Shown here: piece by piece, positions 35,186 to 45,074 of the stretch
How positions within the stretch are numbered: position 1 is the stretch's first letter
Layout of the letters: every line of letters starts with the position of its first letter
From: an uncultured Tropicimonas sp.
GTDB taxonomy: Bacteria; Pseudomonadota; Alphaproteobacteria; Rhodobacterales; Rhodobacteraceae
Assembly (NCBI GenBank): GCA_947495685.1
Contig: CANLZY010000016.1
Coordinates: forward strand, 1-64,000
DNA: 64,000 bases
Direction of reading: 5' to 3'
Position numbers and translations under genes: made by a program
The notes under the pieces: generated by a model
Database searches by the model: none
What the model saw: the letters and a program-made list of their open reading frames with translations, nothing else
Told to the model about the DNA's origin: nothing

Positions 35186-37279
35186 TCAGGCAGCAAAGCG
35201 GCTGAGCCGCGAGACGGCCTCGGCAAGCATTTCTGGCGATGGTCCGGCCCCGGTGCCTTGCTCCGTGTCACCCGTGGTGCGCGCTTTAAGGCTTTCGAAG
35301 ATCGCACGCTGGTCATCGAAAAACTGTGTCACGGTCTTCCGAATCTGGTCAGTGGACGGGACACAATGCGTGTCCTTCAGCGCCGTCACGATTGGCTGGG
35401 TTTCCGCTTCGATCATCGCGTGAAACTCGGCGGCAAACGCCTTGTAGCCACGCCGGCGACTCCACCAGCGACGCCACCAGTTTCCCTTCAGGTCCAACGC
35501 GATCGTCTGACCGATGAGAACGGGCGGCGCGAGGCGCGGAAAGACGGGAGGCTGGATGGTGAAATCGTCAGCCGCCCGGCCCAGCGCGGTAGCGTAAATG
35601 CCCGCCATCTGCGTTGCGGCGGTCTCGCCTGCGGTTTTCCCCGCACCCAGGACCTGCCGCAGGAACACCTGGTATCCGGATCGCAGCAGCAGACGCAGCC
35701 CGGTCGGGTCATAGCTCCAGGGCGCAAGTTCGCCGTAGGTGTCCAGATGCTGGACCAGCGCGCCGGTGGCCCGGTCAAGGAAGCTCTGGTGGGACCGTTC
35801 CAGTCGCTGGCCCGCCTCGTGCAGGACGCCGCCCAGGGTATGGTCAAGCTCGGTCATCACCCGCTGTTCCAGCCGGTCGAGCGACTGCTCCATGGTTGCA
35901 ATCTCGATGTCGCCGACGTGGGCGGCCGCAGCCTGTGTCGGATCGACGGCGGCCGCAGCGGACAGGCCTACAGCCAGGTTCGTCGCCTTGCGTGCGACCG
36001 CCTGAATCCGTTCGCGCGCAGCCCCTTCCGTGACCCTGTTCCAGATCGCACCATACAGCGCCGGCAAGCCCGACACCCACCAGATCAGTTCGAGGGGGCC
36101 AAGCTCCCGGTCCATCTGGCCGAGCGTGTGTTCGGCAAAATCGAGCAGAACAGCGCCGGCCTCCGCGTCCAGCACCGACAGGTCGCCGTTCAACGCCAGC
36201 GTCGCCCAACGCGCGCTCCCGAACACGATCTGGGCATCGTGCGGGCCGTGGAGGGCGCGCAGCGTTTCCCGGATGCTGTCCCGGATCTCGGCGATCTGGT
36301 TCACCGGATCGGCAAGTTCATCGATCCGGTTGACGAAGATGATGACCTCGCGGGACTGGACGTTGGCGATCAGGCGGATCAGCGCCATGTCGACCGTGCT
36401 CAACGCCTGGTGGGCCGACAGGACAACAACACACAGGCGGCTGTCCCGGATCGCATTGATGGTGATCTGTTCGCGCACCATGAACGTGTCGTTGACGCCC
36501 GGCGTGTCGCGCAGGCACAGGCTCATCGGCCAGTCGGGCTTGTGAATGCGCAAGTCCGCGGCCTTGGTGATGTCGGCAAACCGCCCCTGCCCGTCCCGCG
36601 ATGGGCCATCGACATCATCATCGAAATCATCGCCCAGGCAAACATATCGTTCGACCAGTTCCCGGGTCAGCGCGCCATAGTCATGGCTGGTGCCCAACAG
36701 CAATTCGAACTTTCGGCCAAGGCGGCTACGGGTCTTTTCGCGCATCGCGTCGATCTGCTGTCGGATCTTTTCGGCTTCGTCCTCGGCACCGGATCGTCCG
36801 GCCAATTCGCCAACACGTCCCCCCTTGCGAGTGAGCCGATCCCAGTCCGCTGGTTCGAAAAAGGAGAAACGCGCCGCGTAAGGCACCTTGTCGGCGTCCG
36901 GCCCCACATGCAGCGAGGTGACGACCGAAGTCCAGGGGTTGACGTCGGCTGGCAGCAACCCGGGTTCGCCAATCATCGCGTTGACCAGGGACGTCTTGCC
37001 GGCCTTGACCTGTCCGATCATCGTGACCGCAGGCTCCAACGTCCGGAGTTGCTGGCGGTGCCGGCGCGCTGCGTCGGCCGTGGCGACGTCTCCGCAATCG
37101 ATCAGCTCATCGAGGACATCGTAGACCTCGGCCCGCTGTGCCAGGACCGGCGACAGCCCCTCGAGGCACATCCTGAGAAGCCGGTCAGACCCGGAGGTTT
37201 CGCCCGGAAGCGGCGTCGCGCCAGCGAGCGGCGCTGTGACCGGTTCGTTGTAGACATATGCACCCTCACCCAGACCCAT
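35186..37279 (-). CDS. Large dynamin-like GTPase (697 residues)
   Basis: P-loop GQVKAGKTS at 89-97, G3 DTPGVND from 258 and G4 NRID at 317-320 define an intact GTPase with the dynamin-type insertions between. The following ~350 residues are largely helical, with alanine-rich segments (LSAAAAVDP) that could insert in a membrane. A striking tryptophan/arginine cluster (NWWRRWWSRRR, about 600-610) may be a membrane-contacting paddle tip. ATG 37279 has GGAGG 5 bases upstream; the frame extends upstream but without support. Bacterial dynamins remodel or fuse membranes; the partner here is the 352-residue GTPase made from the next gene. Confidence 0.85.
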   Translation of the reverse strand: MGLGEGAYVYNEPVTAPLAGATPLPGETSGSDRLLRMCLEGLSPVLAQRAEVYDVLDELIDCGDVATADAARRHRQQLRTLEPAVTMIGQVKAGKTSLVNAMIGEPGLLPADVNPWTSVVTSLHVGPDADKVPYAARFSFFEPADWDRLTRKGGRVGELAGRSGAEDEAEKIRQQIDAMREKTRSRLGRKFELLLGTSHDYGALTRELVERYVCLGDDFDDDVDGPSRDGQGRFADITKAADLRIHKPDWPMSLCLRDTPGVNDTFMVREQITINAIRDSRLCVVVLSAHQALSTVDMALIRLIANVQSREVIIFVNRIDELADPVNQIAEIRDSIRETLRALHGPHDAQIVFGSARWATLALNGDLSVLDAEAGAVLLDFAEHTLGQMDRELGPLELIWWVSGLPALYGAIWNRVTEGAARERIQAVARKATNLAVGLSAAAAVDPTQAAAAHVGDIEIATMEQSLDRLEQRVMTELDHTLGGVLHEAGQRLERSHQSFLDRATGALVQHLDTYGELAPWSYDPTGLRLLLRSGYQVFLRQVLGAGKTAGETAATQMAGIYATALGRAADDFTIQPPVFPRLAPPVLIGQTIALDLKGNWWRRWWSRRRGYKAFAAEFHAMIEAETQPIVTALKDTHCVPSTDQIRKTVTQFFDDQRAIFESLKARTTGDTEQGTGAGPSPEMLAEAVSRLSRFAA

Positions 37280-37391
37280 TGTCCCTCCAATCGAGATAGT
37301 TCTCTTGCAGGGTGGACTCTGTCGCCGGTCGGAACCGGGCGGAAACATGGCAAGAACATGGCGAATATGGGCAATGCGTCTAAACTGGCGC

Positions 37392-38585
37392 TCAGGCGCA
37401 GAGCAGAGCCTCGCATTCATGGCGCACCTGCAGAACCAGCGCCACCGCGTCCGACATCGCATCCGGCGTCGCCTCGAGTTGCATCAGCAGCATGAGATCG
37501 GAGGCTTCCGCCAGTATCGCCTCGACCGGCCCGCCCCCCCTGACCGCCATCTCGTTGCAGGCATCGATGGACTCGGCGCACAGACCAAGCACCGCATGAG
37601 AGTTCGTCTGGACGGTCTCTGACTCGGATGCATCGCACAGGCAGGACAATTCGCAGGCCTGTGCCGACAGAAAGCTGATGATCTCGGCGGTGATGTCAAC
37701 GCCGCCAGCGGAGGAGCGGCCCGCACCGGAGGGCCGATCGGCAGTGTCCAGCAGATCCGAGAAATCGGGTGGATCATCCGCCCGAACCGGCTCTTCCTTT
37801 GTCAAAGGAGGCTCTGGTACGGCAATGCCGTCGGGTTGATACCGATCCAGGAATACCAATGCACCCTCGAGATCTTCGCGACGGGCAGTCGCAACGTGTT
37901 CCAACAGATCCGACCGGAACCCGGTCAGCCGGGCTGCGTGATCCATGCCGCGCCCCAGGAAATGCACGCCGCGAAACCGGACACCCAACGCGGGTTGCCC
38001 GACGGGCGCGGACTTCTGGCGCGGTTCCCGGGTAACCGCCAAATAGGCATGGTCCATCAACGTCTCTGGCAGACGACGCCAGAAGGCACGCTCGGGCTCG
38101 ACCAGTTCCGACACGCACCAGACAACCATGTCGGCCCGGCGCGCAGTCCAGCCAATCGCGGCTTCGACACTCTGCGCGTCCCCCTCCAACGGCACGACCA
38201 GAAACGATACGCTGTCGAGCAAGGGCAAAGGTGTCGAAAGCCGCACCATGGCAAGCGTGAAGAGGTCCAACTGGTCGAACCTGTCACGATCAATCCGTTC
38301 CTCGCGTCCGTCACTGGTGACAATGGTGATCTGTGGCTCGGCACCAAAAGTGACCTCGACAGGTGGCAGGCCCGGACGGTCGGGCAGAACATCCCCGCCG
38401 AACAACGCGTTCACGGTTGCGGCCAGACCAGCATCCGGACGCCCAAGAACCGCAACGCAGACCGGCGACGACAACCGCTCCAGCACTCGTTCGCCCATCG
38501 CGCGCGCACCCTTGGGCAAGCTCCGTGACGCCAACGCGGCGGCAAGTTGGTCCATGGATCGTTGGGCTCTTGGACTGGCTGTCAT
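37392..38585 (-). CDS. GTPase-like protein with a degenerate P-loop
   Basis: The 397 residues have the layout of the neighbouring dynamin-type GTPases: a helix, then VCVAVLGRPDAGLAATVNALFGG, where the P-loop G-x4-G-K-(S/T) reads G-RPDA-G-L-A at 48-55. The lysine and the Ser/Thr are both lost. The later V-V-P-L-E-G-D and M-V-V-W-C segments keep the alternating strand pattern, and LAVTREPRQ may stand in for G4. Nucleotide hydrolysis is unlikely, so a structural or regulatory subunit is inferred. Several cysteines (CELSCLCDASESE) lie in the C-terminal helical part. Its start overlaps the PP2C stop (ATGA). Confidence 0.75.
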   Translation of the reverse strand: MTASPRAQRSMDQLAAALASRSLPKGARAMGERVLERLSSPVCVAVLGRPDAGLAATVNALFGGDVLPDRPGLPPVEVTFGAEPQITIVTSDGREERIDRDRFDQLDLFTLAMVRLSTPLPLLDSVSFLVVPLEGDAQSVEAAIGWTARRADMVVWCVSELVEPERAFWRRLPETLMDHAYLAVTREPRQKSAPVGQPALGVRFRGVHFLGRGMDHAARLTGFRSDLLEHVATARREDLEGALVFLDRYQPDGIAVPEPPLTKEEPVRADDPPDFSDLLDTADRPSGAGRSSAGGVDITAEIISFLSAQACELSCLCDASESETVQTNSHAVLGLCAESIDACNEMAVRGGGPVEAILAEASDLMLLMQLEATPDAMSDAVALVLQVRHECEALLCA

Positions 38586-39523
38586 TTTGATCGTCCGGCC
38601 CGTACGACAAAGGTGTTTCGCGAGCAGAATTGCATCAGGTTCCGCAGGGCCTGGGGAAACAGGACGCTCACCCCGGACACCCAGGACAAAACGCCTGACT
38701 GCACCGACGCACCGGTCTTTGCCATCGAGGCCGCAGCCGGTTGAACCCGAAGAACCGCAACTGACAAGTTGTCCTGCGCAACATCACCAGCGGCCGCGAC
38801 ACTCTGCATGAGCGTATCGACAAGCTCGGGCGGGCGGGCATCGGGTGTCGCCTCGATCCCGGTCTGGATCTGGTCTTGCGACAATGTCAGGATTCCGTCG
38901 CTCGCCGCCAGAAACACGTCCCCTGCCCGAACGGTATATCCCTGTTCCGGGCAATCGATCTGGCGCAGAGGATCGCAGCCCAACGCCGAGGTCAGGCAAC
39001 TGCGGTCCGGATGATTGGCGGCCTCGCCAGGATCCATTTCACCCATCCGGGCCAGAAAATCGAACTGGGGGGCAAGCGAGTGGTTCTCGTTGAGCTGCTC
39101 GATGCTGCCCTCCCGCGCCAGAAACAACGGGCTGTCGCCAATCGACAACCAATAGAGGCGTCGCCCCTGGACCACGACAGTCAGCAGTGTTGCACCGAGG
39201 CCCTTTGTATCCGGGTTGGAGTCGGCATGCGCCAGGATCGCGTGGTTGGCCGCCTGTGCCGCGTTCATCAGCAACTCCGGAATGTCCGCCCCCAACGCCC
39301 CTTGCGCATCGCGCTGGCTTGCCAGTTCCTCCAGCACGGTGGTCACGGCAATCCGGCTGGCCACGGCGCCAGAGGCATGCCCGCCCAGGCCATCGGCGAG
39401 AACGACAATGCCTGCAGCCCCGCCATATGGCGCATCGCAGAGCACTGCATCTTCCTGGCCGTCTCGCGCGCCAAGGCTGAGGCCGGTGGCCACGTCGAGT
39501 CGAAGGTCACTCTGAAGCGGCAT
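38582..39523 (-). CDS. PP2C-type Ser/Thr phosphatase
   Basis: The protein has 313 residues. The metal and phosphate ligands of the PPM family are present: GARDGQEDA at 18-26, LADGLGGHASG from 42 (D44), LSIGDSPLFL, SDGILTLSQD and the final AQDNLSVAVL. The last 45 residues are an extra basic, partly hydrophobic tail (LFPQALRNLMQFCSRN) that may bind a membrane or partner. ATG 39523 lies within the end of the FHA gene (17-base overlap). It should reverse the phosphorylation made by the kinase two genes upstream. Confidence 0.92.
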   Translation of the reverse strand: MPLQSDLRLDVATGLSLGARDGQEDAVLCDAPYGGAAGIVVLADGLGGHASGAVASRIAVTTVLEELASQRDAQGALGADIPELLMNAAQAANHAILAHADSNPDTKGLGATLLTVVVQGRRLYWLSIGDSPLFLAREGSIEQLNENHSLAPQFDFLARMGEMDPGEAANHPDRSCLTSALGCDPLRQIDCPEQGYTVRAGDVFLAASDGILTLSQDQIQTGIEATPDARPPELVDTLMQSVAAAGDVAQDNLSVAVLRVQPAAASMAKTGASVQSGVLSWVSGVSVLFPQALRNLMQFCSRNTFVVRAGRSK

Positions 39524-40502
39524 CGATGCCCTCCTGCGAGGTGTCGTTGTCTGTCCATTCGAAGCCCTCGCCACAAAAGGCGACAAGGCGCAGCGTGGTC
39601 TCGCCGATACGGATCGTGTCTCCGCCGTTCAGGTCTTCGGTGGAGAGCACCGGGCGATTGTTGAGACGGACGATGTTGGACTTTCCGCCCTGCCCCAGGA
39701 AGAACCGGTTCACCTCTTCGTCGAAGGCAATCGATGCATGGTTCTGCCGTGAAATCGACGTGTCGCCATAGTCGAGACAGATCGTCTGATCCTCGCCGCG
39801 CCCGATGCTGGATACGCCGCTGGTCAGGGTGAACGAGGCGCCGCGTCCGGGGCCCTCGATGACCACGATCCAGCCCACCGGAAACGCCGGGAGCGTACGC
39901 CCACCGCGAGGCGCATCACCGGCAAAGGGATCGCTTTCGCCAAAGGCTGCGGCCTGAAAGCCGAGCACCCGGGTCTTGGCCCGCCCGGCGCTGGCGCCAG
40001 CGCCGGTTAGTCCCGCCTCGGAGAAACGGGCGATCTGGGCCCGGGCAAGCGCGACGTCATCTTCCGGGTCTGGCGCCTCAATGGACATCCCGTCCGCCAT
40101 TGTTTCAGGATCTGGCGCAACGGGTCGGGAGGGAACCGGGGGACGTTCGGCCTCGATGTCCCAGATACGACGTGGCACCGGGGTGCTGGGGACATGCGCC
40201 GCCAGCCGCGACCGCGCCACGAACGGTCCCCTGTCGGAGGGCGCGGTTTCCGCAACGGGCGGCGCGTCCTGCTGTTGCCGCGACCATTGCCGCTGGCGCG
40301 CTGGCGCAGCCTGTTCGACCTCGATCGGTCCGGTCGCGTGCGGGTCCGGCGGGGTTGGTATGGCCATGTCTCGGGGGATGCCAAGTTCTTCGTAGGGATC
40401 GTCCGGCCATAACGCCCCGTCGTCGGCCTCGTCGAACAGCGGTGGCTCGGATGCCACCAGGCCCTTGTCTTCAACGGTGGCCTTCTTGCGAAAGAAATTC
40501 AT
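39507..40502 (-). CDS. FHA-domain phosphothreonine-binding protein
   Basis: The 331 residues start MNFFRKK; ATG 40502 overlaps the kinase stop. About 200 residues of low-complexity, proline- and acidic-rich sequence precede a C-terminal FHA domain (213-308) with the conserved G234-R235, S251-x-x-x-H255 and the N281/N282 position of the phosphopeptide site. The long tail contains several threonine-proline sites that could be substrates of the operon's kinase. It probably recruits phosphorylated partners. Confidence 0.9.
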   Translation of the reverse strand: MNFFRKKATVEDKGLVASEPPLFDEADDGALWPDDPYEELGIPRDMAIPTPPDPHATGPIEVEQAAPARQRQWSRQQQDAPPVAETAPSDRGPFVARSRLAAHVPSTPVPRRIWDIEAERPPVPSRPVAPDPETMADGMSIEAPDPEDDVALARAQIARFSEAGLTGAGASAGRAKTRVLGFQAAAFGESDPFAGDAPRGGRTLPAFPVGWIVVIEGPGRGASFTLTSGVSSIGRGEDQTICLDYGDTSISRQNHASIAFDEEVNRFFLGQGGKSNIVRLNNRPVLSTEDLNGGDTIRIGETTLRLVAFCGEGFEWTDNDTSQEGIDAASE

Positions 40503-41947
40503 GCCCCTGAACCCTCCAACTGACGTCTCTGCTTGGTGGTGTCGCGACGCAACAGCCTGCGCCACACGCGCGTGATCCACCCAGGACGTTCGTGCATTTC
40601 GATCTTCTGTTTGGCGGTATGGGCCTTGCTGCGCTCCAGTTCTTCGCCCCGTGTCTCAACGCGTGACTGTGCCCTGCGCGCGGGTGGGTCCGCGGCCTCT
40701 TGCAACGCCATCTCGTCGGCGGCCTGTTGCGCGGCGATCTCGGCTTCCAACTGCGCCCGCTCGGCGGCCTCCGCCGCAAGACGTTCTTGTTTGGCCTCTT
40801 CCGCTTCCCGCTGGATCTCTTCCGCCTCCCGCAGGGCTTGCGCCCGCATTTCTCGACGCGCCTCCTCCCGGGCCTGGCGTTCGATCTCGTCGCGGCGGCG
40901 TTGCTCCGCCACTTCGCGCGCGGCCCGTTCCTGTTCGACCTTCACGGCCACGTTCGTGTCGTTGACCAGCTTGCGAATACGCGCGGTCACTTCGGGATCA
41001 TTCGAGACCTTGGCCGACAGCGCGCGTTGGCGTGCCTTTGTGTCGATGCACTCGATCCATTCCTCGGCGCTTTGCAGACGGTTCTTGGCAAAGACGCTCA
41101 GTGCCGTGTCTATCGCCGAGAGGAAATGCAGGTCATACCCCGCCACACGCCCCGCCAAAGGCACGTAGGGGTCCGGCTTCTGTTCGGCCAGCGCGGCAAG
41201 CCGCACGTGGCTGTAGAGCGGCGGCTCGCCGGTCAGGACGTGATGGAGCGTCGCGGCCAGCGAATAGAGATCGCCCGCCGGGTTCTGGGCGCTGCCGGCC
41301 AGGTAGAATTCCTGTGGCGAATACCCGTCCTTGACCACCTGAAGCGCCGACAATACCCGGCTGGCGCGCCGTGCCGTGTCACGCGCGGCACCAAAATCGA
41401 TCAGGATAGGCTCGTTGTTTCGGTCCAGGAGCACGTTGTCGGGCGAGATATCCCGATGCAGCATGTTCAGGCCGTGGACATGTGCAATCGCCTCCAGCAG
41501 CTTGCGGGTCATCGTCCGGATCTCGGGCGGGCCGAGCCGCCCCGGCTGAGTTTCGATCACGTCCAGCAGATCCAGCCCCTCGACGTAGTCGAGCGCCATA
41601 TAGGCCGTGCCGTTGTCCTCGAAGACATCATGCACGCCGACGATATTGGGGTGGTCCAGCTTTGCCAACCGCCGTGCCTCCTCGCCGAACAGGCGCACGA
41701 CAACATCGAATTCTGTTTGCTGGCTACAGGACCGCGCCCGCACCAGGCTCTGGCTGCGGTAGCACATGGTGGTCGGATAGCATTCCTTGAGCACAACCCT
41801 GCGTTCAAGACTGTTTCGGGCAAGATAGGTAATACCGAAGCCGCCGGCATTCAGAAACGACTCGACAAGGAACTGCCCCTGCAGCAACGGCGTGCCGGGC
41901 GGCAGACTATCGGGCGGAGCGCCCTGAACATGCATGAACTTCGTCAC
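40499..41947 (-). CDS. Hanks-type Ser/Thr protein kinase with C-terminal coiled coil
   Basis: The 482 residues start at GTG 41947 (GAGGA 9 bases upstream); ATG 41935 is an alternative. All catalytic elements are present: glycine loop NAGGFG at 33-38, ATP lysine K54 (VVLKE), alphaC E90, HRD at 164-166, N171, DFG at 184-186 and an activation segment with RDTARRASRV and GYSPQEF. Residues about 330-445 form a long charged coiled coil (EEARREMRAQALREAEE). The basic end (RVWRRLLRR) may bind a membrane, but no transmembrane helix is seen, unlike PknB/PpkA kinases. It is the first gene of the operon. Confidence 0.9.
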   Translation of the reverse strand: MTKFMHVQGAPPDSLPPGTPLLQGQFLVESFLNAGGFGITYLARNSLERRVVLKECYPTTMCYRSQSLVRARSCSQQTEFDVVVRLFGEEARRLAKLDHPNIVGVHDVFEDNGTAYMALDYVEGLDLLDVIETQPGRLGPPEIRTMTRKLLEAIAHVHGLNMLHRDISPDNVLLDRNNEPILIDFGAARDTARRASRVLSALQVVKDGYSPQEFYLAGSAQNPAGDLYSLAATLHHVLTGEPPLYSHVRLAALAEQKPDPYVPLAGRVAGYDLHFLSAIDTALSVFAKNRLQSAEEWIECIDTKARQRALSAKVSNDPEVTARIRKLVNDTNVAVKVEQERAAREVAEQRRRDEIERQAREEARREMRAQALREAEEIQREAEEAKQERLAAEAAERAQLEAEIAAQQAADEMALQEAADPPARRAQSRVETRGEELERSKAHTAKQKIEMHERPGWITRVWRRLLRRDTTKQRRQLEGSGA

Positions 41948-42223
41948 GGGATTGTTTCCTCGGCCGTCCTTCGGGATTCGCGGCGCAAACGAGCCACACA
42001 CCGCAGCGACCACAGTTTCGCCTCAAATGTGGCATGATTGGGGCAGGAAGACCGTTTCGATCCGGGAATAAATCTTGCTATTTAGAAGAGTTTACCGGGA
42101 AAACACGCATTAACAGGATGTAGATCATGATGCCCCACCATGCGGCGCGCCGGAGCCCAAAGCGCCCCGTGCAGATCAACGTCTTGCCGATAGCGCGGCG
42201 TCACTGATGGTATGAAGAGAAGC

Positions 42224-42300
42224 TGGCGACCCCGACAGGACTCGAACCTGTAACCTATCCCTTAGGAGGGGATTGCTCTATCCAGTTGAGCCACGGGGCC
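42224..42300 (-). tRNA. tRNA-Arg(CCT), with encoded CCA
   Basis: On the minus strand the acceptor stem GGCCCCG pairs with CGGGGTC, the anticodon arm ATCCC-CTCCTAA-GGGAT carries anticodon CCT, the T arm is ACAGG-TTCGAGT-CCTGT, and CCA is encoded at 42226-42224. Its 3' end faces the kinase/dynamin operon, which begins about 280 bp away. Confidence 0.96.
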
Positions 42301-42725
42301 ACGCATGATCTGACGGTCTTGCGAACCATCTGAGCGGTTTCTACCGTCTTCGCGTACCGGGATCAAAGCGGAAATGGGCCTGTTTCCACCGGCGCCGGAA
42401 CGTTGCCGCTATGCCATCGCAAAGGCTCCATCGCAAGAAACGAATGTACCCTTCTGCCGCCGGCTACCGCCATTCGGCCGTGGGATCTGTCGGCGCAGAG
42501 CAAGAAAATTACCAAAAAGGCGGGTACACGGTGTCGCGCCGCACAAAATTGCACGCATGTTCAATTGATATCGTACGATGTCTGCCCTAAACCGTGGCAA
42601 ATTCGCTCATTCGTCGCATTCCCCGGGCCACCGGCGGTACGCATGATCCGTGACGCAATCACGATCGCCGCACCGAGCCCACCAAGAGACACCCAAGCTT
42701 CCAGGAAGGCTGAAAGGTTAGAACC
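42301..42725. other. Intergenic region upstream of icd
   Basis: These 425 bases between the tRNA-Arg 5' end and icd are AT-richer around 42500-42620. Short frames here have no recognisable product. They should contain the tRNA promoter on the minus strand and the icd promoter; no clear -35/-10 pair or riboswitch fold was recognised. AAAGG 9 bases before ATG 42726 is the icd ribosome site. Confidence 0.5.
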
Positions 42726-44948
42726 ATGGCAGACACCAACACTCCCGACATTCTGTATACCAAGGTAGACGAAGCCCCCGAATTGGCCAGCGCCTCGCTG
42801 CTGCCGATCATCCGGGCCTTTGCCGGGGCCGCCGACATCAATGTCGGGACCAAGGACATCTCGGTCGCCGGACGTATCCTGTCGGCCTTTCCGGAATACC
42901 TGAAGGAAGACCAGCGGATTGCCGATGATCTGGCCGAACTGGGCCAGCTGGTGAACACGCCCGACGCCAACGTGATCAAGTTGCCCAACATCTCGGCCTC
43001 TGTGCCGCAGCTGACCGCCGCGATCGCGGAGCTTCAGGCACAGGGCTATGCCGTGCCCGACTACCCCGAAGAGCCGTCGACCGACGCCGAAAAGGCCGCT
43101 CGCGCCAAATACGACGCGCTCAAGGGCTCGGCCGTGAACCCGGTCCTGCGCGAAGGCAACTCCGACCGCCGCTCTGCCAAAGCGGTCAAGAACTACGCCC
43201 AGAAGAACCCCCACTCGATGGGCAAGTGGTCAGCCGACAGCAAGACCAAGGTCTCGTCGATGCCCGGCAACGACTTTTATGCCAACGAGAAATCGGCCAC
43301 CATCACCGCAGCACAGGCAGGCGACGCCCGGATCGAGTTCGTCGGCAAGGACGGTGCTATCAGCGTCCTGAAGGACAGCTGGCCGTTGAACGAAGGCACG
43401 GTTGCCGACGCGACCTTCATGTCGGTCAAGGCGCTGTCGGCCTTCCTGGCCGAGGCGATCGAAGACACGAAGGCCGATGGCACGATGTTCTCGCTGCACT
43501 TGAAAGCGACGATGATGAAGGTCTCCGACCCGATCATCTTTGGCTACGCGGTCAAGGCCTGGCTTGCCCCGATCTTTGCGAAATACGCTGATGACCTCGA
43601 CGCGGCCGGCGTCAACGCCAATTCCGGCATGGGTGACGTGCTGGCCCGCATCGCCGGATTGCCGAATGCCGCCGCGATCCAGGCCGATATCGACGCGCTG
43701 ACCGCCACCCGTCCGGCAATGTACATGGTCGACAGCGACAAGGGCATCACCAACCTGCACGTGCCGTCCGATGTCATCGTCGACGCCTCGATGCCGGCCG
43801 TGATCCGCGCCGGCGGCAAGGGCTGGGACGCCGCAGGCGCCAAGGGTGACACCAACTGTGTCATCCCCGACAATTGCTACGCGACCGTGTATGACGAGAC
43901 GATCAGGTTCTTCAAGGAAAACGGCGCCCTCGACGTGGCAACCGTTGGATCCGTGGCGAACGTCGGCTTGATGGCGCAAAAGGCCGAGGAATACGGCTCG
44001 CACCCGACCACCTTCGAAGCGCCCGCCGACGGCACGATACGCGTCGTGCTGGCCAATGGCGAGACGCTGCATTCTCACGAGGTCGAAGCTGGCGACATCT
44101 GGCGCTCCTGCACTGTGAAGAAGGCCCCGATCGAGAACTGGATCGAACTGGCGCTGGACCGTCAGCGGCTGACCGGCTCCGAGGCGATCTTCTGGCTCGA
44201 CGCAAATCGGGCCCACGACGCACAGCTGATCGCTTACGTCAAGCCCGCACTGGAAGCTGCTGGTGTTGCAGGCAAATTCCAGATCATGGCGCCGCGCGAA
44301 GCGACCCGTCAATCGCTGGCGACCATCACCGCCGGCAAGGACAGCATCGCCATCACCGGCAACGTGCTGCGCGACTACCTGACCGACCTGTTCCCGATCC
44401 TGGAACTGGGCACCTCGGCCAAGATGCTGTCGATCGTCAAGCTGATGAACGGTGGCGGGTTGTTCGAGACCGGTGCCGGTGGCTCTGCCCCCAAGCACGT
44501 CCAGCAGCTGGTCGCCGAAGGTCACCTGCGGTGGGACTCGATGGGCGAGTTCTGCGCCCTCGGCGAGAGCTTCAACTTCCTCGCCGATACCAAGGGCAAC
44601 GCCAAGGCCGGCGTGCTGGGCGCCGCGGCAGAGGCGGCCACCCAAGGCATCCTCGACTTCAACCGCTCGCCCTCGCGCAAGGTCGGAGAGCCGGACAACC
44701 GTGACAGCCACTACTGGTTCGCCCGCTACTGGGCCGAAGCGCTGGCCGCACAGTCGGACGATGCCGAGCTTGCCGCGCATTTTGCGCCGATCGCCAAGGC
44801 GCTGGCCGAGAGCGAAACGGCCATTCTGGCCGAACTGGCCGCGGCACAGGGCGGCGCGGCCGATCTGGGCGGCTACTACAACACCGACCCGGCCAAGGCC
44901 GCCAAGGTGATGCGCCCGAGCCCAACGCTGAACGCCATCATCGGCTGA
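42726..44948 (+). CDS. icd: Monomeric NADP-dependent isocitrate dehydrogenase
   Basis: This TCA cycle enzyme oxidatively decarboxylates isocitrate to 2-oxoglutarate with NADP. The 740 residues are the length of the monomeric (IDH-II) class, distinct from the 400-residue dimeric form. The family's [42 protein letters not shown]-like [17 protein letters not shown] and [13 protein letters not shown] segments are present. It is preceded by AAAGG and followed by a textbook terminator, so it is monocistronic. Codon use is that of a highly expressed gene. Confidence 0.96.
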   Translation: MADTNTPDILYTKVDEAPELASASLLPIIRAFAGAADINVGTKDISVAGRILSAFPEYLKEDQRIADDLAELGQLVNTPDANVIKLPNISASVPQLTAAIAELQAQGYAVPDYPEEPSTDAEKAARAKYDALKGSAVNPVLREGNSDRRSAKAVKNYAQKNPHSMGKWSADSKTKVSSMPGNDFYANEKSATITAAQAGDARIEFVGKDGAISVLKDSWPLNEGTVADATFMSVKALSAFLAEAIEDTKADGTMFSLHLKATMMKVSDPIIFGYAVKAWLAPIFAKYADDLDAAGVNANSGMGDVLARIAGLPNAAAIQADIDALTATRPAMYMVDSDKGITNLHVPSDVIVDASMPAVIRAGGKGWDAAGAKGDTNCVIPDNCYATVYDETIRFFKENGALDVATVGSVANVGLMAQKAEEYGSHPTTFEAPADGTIRVVLANGETLHSHEVEAGDIWRSCTVKKAPIENWIELALDRQRLTGSEAIFWLDANRAHDAQLIAYVKPALEAAGVAGKFQIMAPREATRQSLATITAGKDSIAITGNVLRDYLTDLFPILELGTSAKMLSIVKLMNGGGLFETGAGGSAPKHVQQLVAEGHLRWDSMGEFCALGESFNFLADTKGNAKAGVLGAAAEAATQGILDFNRSPSRKVGEPDNRDSHYWFARYWAEALAAQSDDAELAAHFAPIAKALAESETAILAELAAAQGGAADLGGYYNTDPAKAAKVMRPSPTLNAIIG

Positions 44949-44996
44949 CCCGGAGCCTGGGCCGGGACCATCCCGGCCCGACGCAGACCAACACGA

Positions 44997-45036
44997 AAAC
45001 GCCGGGCAGAGGAGTCTCTGCCCGGCGTTTCTTTTT
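44997..45036 (+). terminator. Intrinsic terminator of icd
   Basis: A perfect 15-bp stem (AAACGCCGGGCAGAG and its complement) with a 4-base loop is followed by CTTTTTC. It lies 48 bases after the icd stop; the A run on the other side also makes it usable for the convergent feo operon. Confidence 0.92.
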
Positions 45037-45074
45037 CAATGCCCCAGAAGACAGCACCACCCTGTCCACGGGTT

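Noticed and set aside
42127-42207. 26-codon plus-strand frame starting ATGATG with AGGAT upstream
   Set aside because: Short, basic, no membrane segment, terminator or regulatory site; it cannot be told from chance.
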